Shown: positions 1-6,292 of the stretch, one piece after another
Layout: each line of letters starts with the position of its first letter
Numbering within the stretch: the first letter of the stretch is position 1
Source: Alphaproteobacteria bacterium
Lineage (GTDB): Bacteria > Pseudomonadota > Alphaproteobacteria > Rhizobiales > Xanthobacteraceae
Length of the DNA stretch: 8,516 bases
Reading direction: 5' to 3'
Assembly (NCBI GenBank): GCA_005884465.1
Contig: VAZH01000271.1
Location: forward strand, 1 to 8,516
The notes under the pieces: generated by a model
Database searches by the model: none
What the model was told of the DNA's origin: nothing
The model's input: the letters and a program-made list of their open reading frames with translations, nothing else
Position numbers and translations under genes: made by a program

Positions 1-547
1 AGTTGCGCTCGACGAATTTTGCAGCAGCAGCGTAGCCCCCGTCGAGAAATATCGCGCCGATCACCGCTTCGCAGATGTCGCCGAGCACGGATTTGCGCAA
101 GCGAGCGCTCGCTATCGCCCCAACCGCGCCAAGCTTGATGTCGTCGAGCAACCCGAGCGCCGTTGCCACGTCGGCGCAGCTCTCCTTGCGCACGAGATCG
201 GCGAGCCGCTTTGACAGTTCGCCTTCGTTGGCGTTCGGGAAGGTGCGAAACAGCATGTCGGACACGATCAGCCCGAGTACGTGATCGCCGAGAAATTCGA
301 GGCGCTGGTAACTCTCACGGCGCTTGTGGCCCGATTTCAGCGCGGAAACGTGGGTGAATGCGGTGGCCAGCAGCGCGGGATCGGCAAATTTATGTTCGAT
401 CCGCGCCTCAAGCGCCGCAGCGGCAGCCTTGGCGCCGGCCTTGCCCCGCTTTTTCTTCGCTGTCACGCCCTCGCCTCCGGGATCGGGCCGAGGGCTTGTT
501 TGGCCTGATGACGATGAGGTCAGGATGTCAGGTGTTTCGTCGTTCAT
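1..547 (-). CDS. rnc: Ribonuclease III, N-terminal 182 residues (3' end beyond the window)
   Basis: Endoribonuclease specific for double-stranded RNA; the family processes rRNA precursors and structured mRNAs in the cytoplasm. I translated it directly on the minus strand from an ATG at 547. The nuclease-domain signature RLEFLGDHVLGL lies at residues 82-93, with expected catalytic residues E84 and D88. The second metal-binding block GDICEAVIGAIFLDGG is at about 156-171, with D157 and E160. The C-terminal double-stranded RNA binding domain would lie beyond position 1. The ATG overlaps the lepB stop as ATGA, which argues for coupled translation. The first ~40 residues are low-complexity (Ser, Pro, Lys, Ala). 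A GTG at 466 (V28) has a much better Shine-Dalgarno and could be the true start. The family is certain; the exact start is not. Confidence 0.95.
   Translation of the reverse strand, partial: MNDETPDILTSSSSGQTSPRPDPGGEGVTAKKKRGKAGAKAAAAALEARIEHKFADPALLATAFTHVSALKSGHKRRESYQRLEFLGDHVLGLIVSDMLFRTFPNANEGELSKRLADLVRKESCADVATALGLLDDIKLGAVGAIASARLRKSVLGDICEAVIGAIFLDGGYAAAAKFVERN
474..478 (-). promoter_or_regulatory. Strong Shine-Dalgarno before an alternative rnc start
   Basis: The minus strand reads GGAGG, then 7 nt, then GTG at 466-464, in frame with rnc (V28). The upstream ATG at 547 has no comparable purine-rich site, only its ATGA overlap with lepB. Initiation at 466 would remove a poorly conserved Ser/Pro-rich leader and leave the nuclease domain intact. 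Confidence 0.45.
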
Positions 548-1302
548 CGCACGATTTTGAATAGGCGATTCCAGCGCACCGCAGTCGGCCAGCGCCAGAT
601 CATCCAGGCGTGTTCGCCTTCGGCAATCGAGAAGAAAATCATCTGGGCGCGGCCGATGATGTTCTCGAACGGAACGTAACCCACCGCCGACAGCACCCGG
701 CTGTCGGTCGAATTGTCCCGGTTGTCGCCCATCATGAAGAAGTGACCGGGCGGCACGATGTAGACATTGGTGTTGTCGTAGAAACCGTTGTCGACGCAAT
801 CCAGCGACTCATAGGTGACGCCGTTCGGCAGCGTCTCCTTCCAGCGCTTCACCCGCGCGGTGGCTTCCGACCCGCAAGGATCCTCGCCGATGTAATCGCT
901 CAGGCGCTCGCGTTTCACCGGCGTTTCGTTGATGTAGAGCAGCCCCTCCTTCATCTGGATGCGGTCGCCAGGCAGCCCGATCACGCGCTTGATGTAGTCG
1001 GTGGAATCATCCTTCGGCAGGCGGAACACGACGATGTCGCCCCGCGCCGGTTCGGAACCGAAGACGCGTCCCGAGAACAGCGGCGGCGACAGCGGAATAG
1101 AATAATGGCTGTAACCGTATGAATATTTCGAGACGAACAGATAGTCGCCGACCAGAAGCGTGGCCTTCATCGATCCCGAGGGGATGTTGAAGGGCTGGAA
1201 CAGGAAGGTGCGGATCACCAGAGCGATCAGCAGAGCATGGATGACGACGCGGATGGTTTCACCCAAGCCGCTTTCAGATTTTGTTCCGGAGGTCACACTC
1301 AT
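544..1302 (-). CDS. lepB: Signal peptidase I
   Basis: Membrane-bound serine peptidase (family S26) that removes signal peptides from exported preproteins on the periplasmic side of the inner membrane. The 252-residue product has one hydrophobic segment at about 17-36, then the conserved blocks in order. Box B is PSGSMKATLL with nucleophile S44. The catalytic Lys lies in YIKRVIGLPGD (K105). The GDNRDNSTDSR box is at 192-202. The length is usual for a single-anchor alphaproteobacterial LepB. The loop between the Lys and GDNRDNS boxes carries two cysteines (C143, C169) that might form a disulfide as in E. coli; that pairing is inference. The start ATG at 1302 is preceded by GGGAAA at about 4 nt. 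The stop overlaps the rnc ATG, and a 276-bp gap separates it from acpS upstream, so it may have its own promoter. Confidence 0.97.
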   Translation of the reverse strand: MSVTSGTKSESGLGETIRVVIHALLIALVIRTFLFQPFNIPSGSMKATLLVGDYLFVSKYSYGYSHYSIPLSPPLFSGRVFGSEPARGDIVVFRLPKDDSTDYIKRVIGLPGDRIQMKEGLLYINETPVKRERLSDYIGEDPCGSEATARVKRWKETLPNGVTYESLDCVDNGFYDNTNVYIVPPGHFFMMGDNRDNSTDSRVLSAVGYVPFENIIGRAQMIFFSIAEGEHAWMIWRWPTAVRWNRLFKIVR

Positions 1303-1578
1303 CGCTTTCCCAATTCCCGTCGCGTCGCAGCGCGTTGGCAGAGCATTTTCCTCACGCGAATCGCTGTTCGCTCCGCGTCAAGGAAATGGTCCTGATTCTG
1401 ATAGTGAGAGCGAATTCGGGCGCAAACCTGAATTCGCTCTGGCTGAGCTGCCGCGCGGGTTTTAGACGGTTGTTCGCGGGCGCGCAATCAACGGTCGCAT
1501 CAAAACCCTCTAATCCTTTGACAAGTCAGAGATTTTTTAGTTTTGCGGCGGGGCCCCGCACCATGCCGCCGGGATAGC
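1303..1578. other. Intergenic region acpS-lepB
   Basis: I see no convincing gene in these 276 bases. They contain the long hairpin described separately (1407-1440) and a perfect 12-bp GC palindrome GCGGGGCCCCGC at 1548-1559 just past the acpS stop. There is also an A/T-rich patch at 1531-1544. A lepB promoter would be expected here. The best minus-strand -35-like hexamer is TTGACG at 1381-1376, but no clear -10 follows, so I do not annotate a promoter. Confidence 0.6.
1407..1440. repeat. Long near-perfect inverted repeat upstream of lepB
   Basis: Two 14-nt arms (AGAGCGAATTCGGG at 1407-1420 and CCTGAATTCGCTCT at 1427-1440) flank a 6-nt loop, CGCAAA. The outer 11 bp pair perfectly and the only non-Watson-Crick position is a G-T. 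Neither side has a run of T, so it is not a standard intrinsic terminator. It lies ~105 bp before the lepB start and ~140 bp after the acpS stop. It could be an mRNA processing or stabilising stem, an operator, or a short dispersed palindrome. Confidence 0.75.
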
Positions 1579-1998
1579 TCACGGTTTGGCCGCACCGACC
1601 GCTGAAATGACGACGAAGGCCTGCGCCATCGGCCAGTCATCGGTGATGCTGAGGTCGATCCGCGCCTCATAACCCTCGGGCGTCAGCGCCTCGAGGCGGG
1701 CCAGCGCCCCGCCCGTCAGCTGCATGGTCGGACGGCCGCCCGGCAGATTCACAACCCCCATGTCCCGCCACCAGACCCCGCGCCGGATTCCCGTGCCAAG
1801 CGCCTTGGAACAGGCCTCCTTGGCGGCGAACCGCTTGGCGTAGGTCGCCACCACCATTTTTTCGCTTTTCGCGCGGCGCCCCGCCTTGGCGCGCTCGGCA
1901 TCGGTAAAAATGCGGTCGAGAAAGCGGTCGCCGTGCCGCTCGATGACCCTGGCGACGCGACGGATATCGATCAGGTCGGAGCCGATGCCAAGGATCAT
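1579..1998 (-). CDS. acpS: Holo-[acyl-carrier-protein] synthase
   Basis: Transfers the 4'-phosphopantetheine arm of coenzyme A to a serine of apo-ACP, activating it for fatty acid synthesis; cytoplasmic and Mg-dependent. The 139-residue product begins [15 protein letters not shown], which contains the conserved metal-binding Asp (D8). The second signature is [16 protein letters not shown] at 55-70, with the conserved Glu at E61. AcpS proteins are usually about 120-140 residues, so this one is full length. The start ATG overlaps the pdxJ stop as ATGA (1995-1998), implying translational coupling in a pdxJ-acpS transcript. A 276-bp gap follows before lepB. Confidence 0.96.
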   Translation of the reverse strand: MILGIGSDLIDIRRVARVIERHGDRFLDRIFTDAERAKAGRRAKSEKMVVATYAKRFAAKEACSKALGTGIRRGVWWRDMGVVNLPGGRPTMQLTGGALARLEALTPEGYEARIDLSITDDWPMAQAFVVISAVGAAKP

Positions 1999-2789
1999 CT
2001 TTTGCCCGCGGGATTCCGGCTGGCATGGTTCTCGCCGGCGAGCTTGCGGCCGCGATCCATCGCTCCACGCATCGTGCGAACGGTCTGGCCGAGGCCGACG
2101 AACAATGCCTCCCCGATCATGTAGTAGCCGATATTGAGTTCGACGATCTCAGGGATGGAGGCGATCTTCTCGGCGGTCGCGTAATCGAGGCCGTGGCCGG
2201 CATGGACTTCCAGGCCGGCCGAGCGCGCAAGCGCTGCGCCCGCCAAAATCCGCTGCCATTCCGCATCTGCCTTCGCCGCTTGGCCGTCGACGACGGCGTC
2301 GCACCAGGCGCCGGTGTGAATTTCGATCACCGGCGCGCGCAGCTTTGCCGCCATTTCGATCTGCCGCGGCTCCGCGGCGATGAACAGCGACACCCGCACA
2401 CCGGCATCGTTCAACCGTGCGATGAATGGCGCAAGCGCGTTGTGCGCTCCGGCCACGTCGAGCCCGCCCTCGGTGGTAAGCTCTTCCCGCCGCTCGGGCA
2501 CCAGGCACACCGCGTGGGGTTTGGTCGCAAGCGCGGTCCGGAGCATGTCCGCGGTCGCCGCCATCTCGAAATTCAGCGGTTTTGCGATTTCTGCTTTCAA
2601 CCGCGCCATGTCTTCGTCGCGGATGTGGCGGCGGTCCTCGCGCAGATGTGCGGTGATGCCGTCGGCTCCGGCCTCGATGGCGACCAGTGCCGCGCGCACC
2701 GGATCGGGCCGCTCGCCTGCCCGCGCGTTACGAAGGGTGGCGACGTGATCGACATTGACTCCGAGGCGCAGCGGAGGAGCTTTCGGCAT
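1995..2789 (-). CDS. pdxJ: Pyridoxine 5'-phosphate synthase
   Basis: Condenses 1-deoxy-D-xylulose 5-phosphate with 3-amino-2-oxopropyl phosphate to pyridoxine 5'-phosphate, the ring-closing step of the DXP-dependent vitamin B6 pathway; a cytoplasmic TIM-barrel enzyme. The 264 residues are close to the family norm. Diagnostic blocks are [15 protein letters not shown] (9-23), [13 protein letters not shown] (44-56, phosphate/substrate binding), NFEMAAT with E75, and HAGHGLDY (196-203) with H199. The last block is [13 protein letters not shown] (217-229). The C-terminal ~25 residues are basic and probably disordered. The start at 2789 lacks a strong Shine-Dalgarno. A composite palindromic repeat (2837-2909) lies between this gene and the rsh frame upstream. 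It ends in an ATGA overlap with acpS. Confidence 0.97.
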   Translation of the reverse strand: MPKAPPLRLGVNVDHVATLRNARAGERPDPVRAALVAIEAGADGITAHLREDRRHIRDEDMARLKAEIAKPLNFEMAATADMLRTALATKPHAVCLVPERREELTTEGGLDVAGAHNALAPFIARLNDAGVRVSLFIAAEPRQIEMAAKLRAPVIEIHTGAWCDAVVDGQAAKADAEWQRILAGAALARSAGLEVHAGHGLDYATAEKIASIPEIVELNIGYYMIGEALFVGLGQTVRTMRGAMDRGRKLAGENHASRNPAGKR

Positions 2790-2836
2790 AACGAGGCTCG
2801 CGCAAGAATTTAGAGAGCGGTTAGAACAGCCAGAAT

Positions 2837-2909
2837 GTCATGCGCGGGCTTGACCCGCGCATCCATCCTCTTCGTAAAGATGGATTGCCGGGTCAAGCCC
2901 GGCAATGAC
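2837..2909. repeat. Composite palindromic intergenic repeat A
   Basis: An inverted repeat of two 31-nt arms (2837-2867 and 2879-2909) starts with GTCAT and ends with ATGAC. Each arm is itself a hairpin: stem ATGCGCGGG/CCCGCGCAT with loop CTTGA (2840-2862), and stem ATTGCCGGG/CCCGGCAAT with loop TCAAG (2884-2906). The two arms differ at paired stem positions while both internal stems stay perfect. It fills most of the gap between rsh and pdxJ. Similar GTCAT...ATGAC elements are common between genes in the Bradyrhizobium/Rhodopseudomonas lineage; that attribution is from memory. It may act as a transcript-end or stabilising structure. Confidence 0.8.
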
Positions 2910-2919
2910 GAGATATATT

Positions 2920-3108
2920 CTATCCATTGACCCGTTCGACCCGGGCGACGACGTCCTTGGCGCGCAACTGGGCGATAATAGCGCTGAGATGCTTCAGGTC
3001 ATAGACCTCGAGATCGATGGTGAGCTCGGTGAAATCCGGCGAGCGGCGGGACATGCTGATGTTGTCGATATTGCCGTCATGCTCGGCGATCACGGTGGCG
3101 ACCGTCAT
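2920..3108 (-). pseudogene. rsh: Displaced C-terminal half of the Rsh ACT domain
   Basis: A 62-residue frame beginning MTVATVIAEHDGNIDNIS carries the remainder of the Rsh ACT domain up to ...ARVERVNG. It overlaps the truncated rsh frame by 32 bases in another phase. Its first residues (VATVIAEHDG) repeat residues 706-715 of the upstream frame because the coding DNA is duplicated. Deleting one 28-bp copy fuses the two frames seamlessly. Its ATG lies within repeat copy 2 (3102-3129) and has no good Shine-Dalgarno. I read it as the stranded 3' end of rsh rather than an independent gene, though re-initiation from the overlapping stop region cannot be excluded. Confidence 0.9.
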
Positions 3109-3131
3109 GCTCGGCGATCACGGTGGCGACC
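3074..3131. repeat. 28-bp exact tandem duplication inside rsh
   Basis: Positions 3074-3101 and 3102-3129 are identical 28-nt units, and two further bases (CC, 3130-3131) continue the match. A unit length of 28 is not a multiple of three, so the second copy shifts the rsh frame and creates the TGA at 3079-3077. Flanking bases differ (G3073 versus A3101), so the duplication is confined to this stretch. Confidence 0.97.
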
Positions 3132-5245
3132 TGGGCCAGACTCCCGGGCTCATTGACATTGTCGACCAGGATTCGCGCCGGAAAACGCTGTGGCGTCGTT
3201 TCGTCGACATCCCAGCGCACGTCGAGCCAGCGCTCCGGCTCCTCCTCGAAATCCTTCAGCGCCGGCGACTGGATCGGATAGATCGTGATGCCCTCACCCG
3301 GTGTGACGATGCCGACAATGCGGTCGCCCGGCACCGCGCCGCCATTCGGCGCGAACTTGACCGGCAAACCGGAATTGATGCCGCGCACCGGTATCGCCGA
3401 CGGACTGCGCGCGGGATCGGGCGGCGATTTCAGCTTCAATTTGACCGCAAGGCTCTTCTTGGCGCCGTAGCGGGCGACCCGTTCTTCCTTGTAATCGGGA
3501 TACATCGCACGCGCGACGTCGGACGCCTTCATCTCGCCGCGGCCGACCGAGGCCATCACGTCGTCGATCGAGGCGCGCGCCAGCCGCGGCAGCGCGCCCT
3601 TCAGCTTGTCGTCGGCGTATTCGATTTTGGCGCGCGCGAACAGCCGCTCGACGATGCGGCGGCCGAGGCCCGCATACTGGTCGCGCACGGCGGTGCGCGT
3701 CGCACGCCGGATCGCGGCCCGCGCCTTGCCGGTGACCGCGAGCGATTCCCATGCCGATGGCGGCGCCGACTGGGCCTCCGAGGTCAGGACCTCCACCTCG
3801 TCGCCGTTCTGCAGCTCCGACGACAGCGGCGCGAACTTGCCGTTGATCTTGCACCCCACCGCGCTGTTGCCGACGTCGGTGTGCACGGCATAGGCGAAGT
3901 CGATCACATTGGCCTTGCGCGGCAGCGCGATCAGCTTTCCCTTCGGGGTGAAGCAGAACACCTGATCGTGAAACAGCTCCAGCTTGGTATGCTCGAGGAA
4001 CTCTTCCGGGTTGGCGCCGTCAGACAAGACCGCGATGGTATGGCGCAGCCAGGCGAAGGCGCTGGATTCGCGATTCAAGAGCTCGGTCGGGGAACCGATG
4101 CCGTCCTTGTAGAAGGCGTGCGCGGCGATGCCGAATTCCGCGATCTGGTGCATTTCCTCGGTGCGGATCTGCAATTCGACCCGCTGATTGCCGGGGCCGA
4201 TCACGGTGGTGTGGATAGAACGATAATCGTTCTGTTTCGGCGTCGAGATGTAGTCCTTGAAGCGGCCAGGCACCACCGGCCAGGTGGTGTGCACGACACC
4301 GAGCGCTCGGTAGGAGGCTTCGACGTCGTTCAATACGAGGCGGAATCCGAAGATATCGGACAATTGCTCGAAGCCGATCGACTTGCGTTCCATCTTGGTC
4401 CAGATCGAAAACGGCCGCTTGCGCCGGCCATAGACATGCGCAGCCATGCCGTTTTTCTTGAGATTGTTGGAGAGCTGGCTTTCGATCTCGCTGATCAGGT
4501 TGCGGTTGCGCTCCGCCAGCGAGTCCAATCGCTGTTTCACCACCGCGTAGGCTTCCGGATCGAGCGTGCGGAACGAAAGATCTTCGAGTTCTTCCCGCAT
4601 CTCCTGCATGCCCATGCGGCCCGCGAGCGGCGCATAGATGTCCAGCGTTTCCTCGGCGATCCGGTGACGTGCCGTGGGCGCCACGAACTCCAGCGTGCGC
4701 ATGTTGTGCAAACGGTCGGCAAGCTTGATCAGGAGAACGCGGACATCGTCGGCGATCGCCAGCAGCAGCTTGCGCAGGTTCTCGGCTTGCTTGGCCTCCC
4801 GCGATACCAGCTCCAGCCGCTTCAGCTTGGTGAGACCTTCCACCAGCGCGCCGATCTCGTGCCCGAAGACGTGATCGATTTCGGCGCGGGTGGCCTCGGT
4901 GTCCTCGATGGTATCGTGCAGCAGCGCCGCGACGATAGTGGCGTCGTCGAGCTTGAGGTCGGTGAGGATCGCCGCGACCTCAAGGGGATGTGAAAAAAAC
5001 GGATCGCCGGATGCGCGGGTCTGGGCGCCGTGCGCCTTCATGGCGTAGACGTAAGCGCGGTTTAGCAGGTCCTCGTTGGTATCCGGATTATAGGACCTAA
5101 CGCGTTCGACGAGATCGTATTGCCGCATCATGCGCGGGCGCGGCGACTTGGCCCCCTTCAGCAGCGCTGGCGACGACGAAGGCGCGACGGCGACCGAATC
5201 GGTCGCGGCCTGCATCTGCCGGGGGCTGCGGCGCCAATACGCCAT
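3077..5245 (-). CDS. rsh: Bifunctional (p)ppGpp synthetase/hydrolase, C-terminally frameshifted
   Basis: RelA/SpoT homologue that makes and degrades (p)ppGpp, the stringent-response alarmone; cytoplasmic. The HD hydrolase domain spans about 60-200, with H86, H110-D111, E114-D115 and D177. The synthetase domain spans about 270-380 and includes GRRKRPFSIWTKM (273-285), GRFKDYISTPKQNDYRSIH and ELQIRTEEMH. R328-F-K-D331 matches the RXKD motif of bifunctional enzymes, as opposed to EXDD in synthetase-only RelA. A TGS domain spans about 427-489, followed by a helical region. The ACT domain begins near 687 but is broken. A 28-bp tandem duplication shifts the frame after G715, replacing 50 native residues with RHRDRRA; the intact protein would be 765 residues. 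The start at 5245 has GAAGG about 10 nt upstream; M39/M40 (5131, 5128) are alternatives near the conserved region. The enzymatic domains appear intact. Confidence 0.95.
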   Translation of the reverse strand: MAYWRRSPRQMQAATDSVAVAPSSSPALLKGAKSPRPRMMRQYDLVERVRSYNPDTNEDLLNRAYVYAMKAHGAQTRASGDPFFSHPLEVAAILTDLKLDDATIVAALLHDTIEDTEATRAEIDHVFGHEIGALVEGLTKLKRLELVSREAKQAENLRKLLLAIADDVRVLLIKLADRLHNMRTLEFVAPTARHRIAEETLDIYAPLAGRMGMQEMREELEDLSFRTLDPEAYAVVKQRLDSLAERNRNLISEIESQLSNNLKKNGMAAHVYGRRKRPFSIWTKMERKSIGFEQLSDIFGFRLVLNDVEASYRALGVVHTTWPVVPGRFKDYISTPKQNDYRSIHTTVIGPGNQRVELQIRTEEMHQIAEFGIAAHAFYKDGIGSPTELLNRESSAFAWLRHTIAVLSDGANPEEFLEHTKLELFHDQVFCFTPKGKLIALPRKANVIDFAYAVHTDVGNSAVGCKINGKFAPLSSELQNGDEVEVLTSEAQSAPPSAWESLAVTGKARAAIRRATRTAVRDQYAGLGRRIVERLFARAKIEYADDKLKGALPRLARASIDDVMASVGRGEMKASDVARAMYPDYKEERVARYGAKKSLAVKLKLKSPPDPARSPSAIPVRGINSGLPVKFAPNGGAVPGDRIVGIVTPGEGITIYPIQSPALKDFEEEPERWLDVRWDVDETTPQRFPARILVDNVNEPGSLAQVATVIAEHDGRHRDRRA

Positions 5246-5397
5246 CGGATCACTGCCTTCAGGTGCGGGCCTCGAAACCGGCCCGGGTCACGATACTACC
5301 TGTATTACCTAATGCTTTCCCGACCGAAGCAGCACCCTTCGGGCAGGTAACCGCTCGATTTTGGACGTCCGGGCGCAGTCTAACGTGAAAACCTGCG

Positions 5398-5418
5398 GTC
5401 TCCGATCAAATCGGAGAC
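5398..5418. repeat. Perfect 9-bp hairpin upstream of rsh
   Basis: GTCTCCGAT, loop CAA, ATCGGAGAC. It lies 153 bp upstream of the rsh start and 64 bp beyond the rpoZ terminator stem. On the minus strand it is followed by CGCAGGTTTTC, which is only weakly T-rich. It could be a secondary terminator, an operator, or a structure in the rsh leader. Confidence 0.6.
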
Positions 5419-5469
5419 AGCCTTCCCAGAACTTGCCCGCGATCGACCCATGATAACCATGAAAACGTC

Positions 5470-5503
5470 AACAAAAGCAAAGGCCCGGACAAATGTCCGG
5501 GCC
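5470..5503 (-). terminator. Intrinsic terminator of rpoZ
   Basis: A GC-rich stem GGCCCGGACA/TGTCCGGGCC (5482-5491 with 5494-5503) is followed on the minus strand by the T-rich tract TTTGCTTTTGTT. It sits about 50 bp after the rpoZ stop. This suggests rpoZ and rsh are not simply one transcript, although readthrough is possible. Confidence 0.85.
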
Positions 5504-5554
5504 CTGGTAAACGGGACGGGATTGGGACAACCCGAGGGCCCCAATGTGGAGGGC

Positions 5555-5947
5555 TCACTCGTCCTCTTCGGGCTGCTCTTCCGGGGGCGCCAGGCCTTCG
5601 AGGCCCTTCAGAAGCTCCTCCTCGGTCATGCGCTCGACGGCAACCTCGGTATCGTCAGCATCGACGCTGGCGCCGGCCGATCCGATCAGCGGCACGGTAT
5701 CAGGCTCCGGCTCGTCAACTTCGACGAATTTCTGCAGCGAATGAACCAATTCTTCACGCAAATCCTCAGGCGAAATCGTCGAGTCCGCGATTTCACGCAG
5801 CGACACCACCGGGTTTTTGTCGTTGTCGCGATCGATCGTGAGCTGTGAGCCGGACGAAATCATGCGGGCGCGATGCGCCGCCAACAGGACCAGATCGAAC
5901 CGGTTGTCCACCTTGTCAATGCAATCTTCTACGGTGATGCGCGCCAT
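5555..5947 (-). CDS. rpoZ: DNA-directed RNA polymerase omega subunit
   Basis: Small RNA polymerase subunit that promotes beta' folding and core assembly; in E. coli omega also forms part of a ppGpp-binding site on the polymerase. The 130-residue product starts [20 protein letters not shown] and continues [13 protein letters not shown], the classic omega N-terminus. [19 protein letters not shown] (45-63) is the second conserved block. Residues from about 78 onward are variable and acidic, ending EEQPEEDE, as is common in alphaproteobacterial omega. The start ATG at 5947 has GGAG (5960-5957) 9 nt upstream. It lies next to rsh, which makes the alarmone, and ends at a strong intrinsic terminator. 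It is divergent from the NYN gene across a 345-bp spacer. Confidence 0.97.
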   Translation of the reverse strand: MARITVEDCIDKVDNRFDLVLLAAHRARMISSGSQLTIDRDNDKNPVVSLREIADSTISPEDLREELVHSLQKFVEVDEPEPDTVPLIGSAGASVDADDTEVAVERMTEEELLKGLEGLAPPEEQPEEDE

Positions 5948-6292
5948 CGACTGTCGCTCCGTTAATGGGACCTAATATTTTGATTATGCGCGGTAGTTAT
6001 AGGGCTCAGGGGCTTTCCGCAAGACCATTTTTGTGATTTGCCTAGTCATTCGGCTCTGATACCCCTTGCTTGGGGGCCGCAAGGCCGGAGCGTCCAGACA
6101 AGGGGACTACCGTCTGGGACAAAAATCGCTTCATAGCATTGCCAAAGTATAGGTCTTTCCGCCCTTGCCTCACCACATTGCGGTGGTGTTTGTCGGGGTC
6201 AGATTCACCCAACTTTGGGCAGCACATCCTGGAAATGCGCGGTCCGGTTGCTGCTGCGCCAAGGGCGTAAAGAACAACGTGAGAACACCTTG
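5948..6292. other. Divergent intergenic region rpoZ / NYN gene
   Basis: 345 bases with no supported coding region. The left part holds the rpoZ leader and candidate promoter. The right two-thirds is rich in local stems: GGCC-GCAA-GGCC (6075-6086), an enclosing CCCCTTG/CAAGGGG (6062-6068 with 6099-6105), a competing GTCCAGAC/GTCTGGGAC (6092-6099 with 6112-6120), and CACCAC/GTGGTG (6171-6176 with 6183-6188). It does not match tmRNA, 4.5S RNA or tRNA features I can recognise. Open frames across it on both strands lack start signals and family similarity. Confidence 0.55.
5996..6023 (-). promoter_or_regulatory. Candidate sigma-70-type promoter of rpoZ
   Basis: On the minus strand CTTGCG (6023-6018), a 16-nt spacer and TATAAC (6001-5996) give a housekeeping-like promoter, followed by an A/T-rich stretch and then the rpoZ Shine-Dalgarno. 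Spacing is slightly short and the -35 is imperfect. This is inference from pattern and position only. Confidence 0.4.

Larger units (their letters stand above)
5246..5554. other. Intergenic region rpoZ-rsh
   Basis: No gene is supported in these 309 bases. In transcription order (right to left) it holds the rpoZ terminator (5470-5503), a small perfect hairpin (5398-5418) and a minor stem CCGAAG/CTTCGG (5324-5342). Last comes the rsh leader, with GAAGG ~10 nt before the ATG at 5245. An rsh promoter should lie between about 5280 and 5470. The only -10-like hexamer I saw, TAGTAT at 5298-5293, has no matching -35, so I leave the promoter unassigned. Confidence 0.6.

Noticed and set aside
1299..1487. 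Small minus-strand frame overlapping the lepB start
   Set aside because: It covers the inverted repeat and lepB leader, lacks start signals and resembles no known protein.
1518..1546. TTGACA-like -35 element on the plus strand
   Set aside because: No good -10 follows, and it points toward genes lying on the opposite strand, with no plus-strand gene downstream.
2025..2813. Plus-strand 262-residue frame opposite pdxJ
   Set aside because: Every PdxJ motif is on the minus strand; the plus frame has no recognisable family and typical antisense-shadow composition.
3077..3108. Programmed ribosomal frameshift joining the two rsh frames
   Set aside because: No slippery sequence is apparent, and the exact 28-bp duplication fully explains the frame change.
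3017..4993. A 658-residue plus-strand open frame antisense to rsh
   Set aside because: It is a shadow of the GC-rich rsh coding strand: composition is Arg/His/Asp-rich with no domain, and the opposite strand holds clear HD, synthetase and TGS motifs.
5948..6292. Possible tmRNA (ssrA), suggested by the nearby smpB
   Set aside because: No tag-like coding segment, no T-arm (GTTCGA) and no CCA-type acceptor end are present.
6215..6292. N-terminal extension of the NYN protein from an ATG at 6215
   Set aside because: The 26 extra residues do not look like part of the domain, and the ATG at 6293 sits directly before the conserved core with an acceptable ribosome site.
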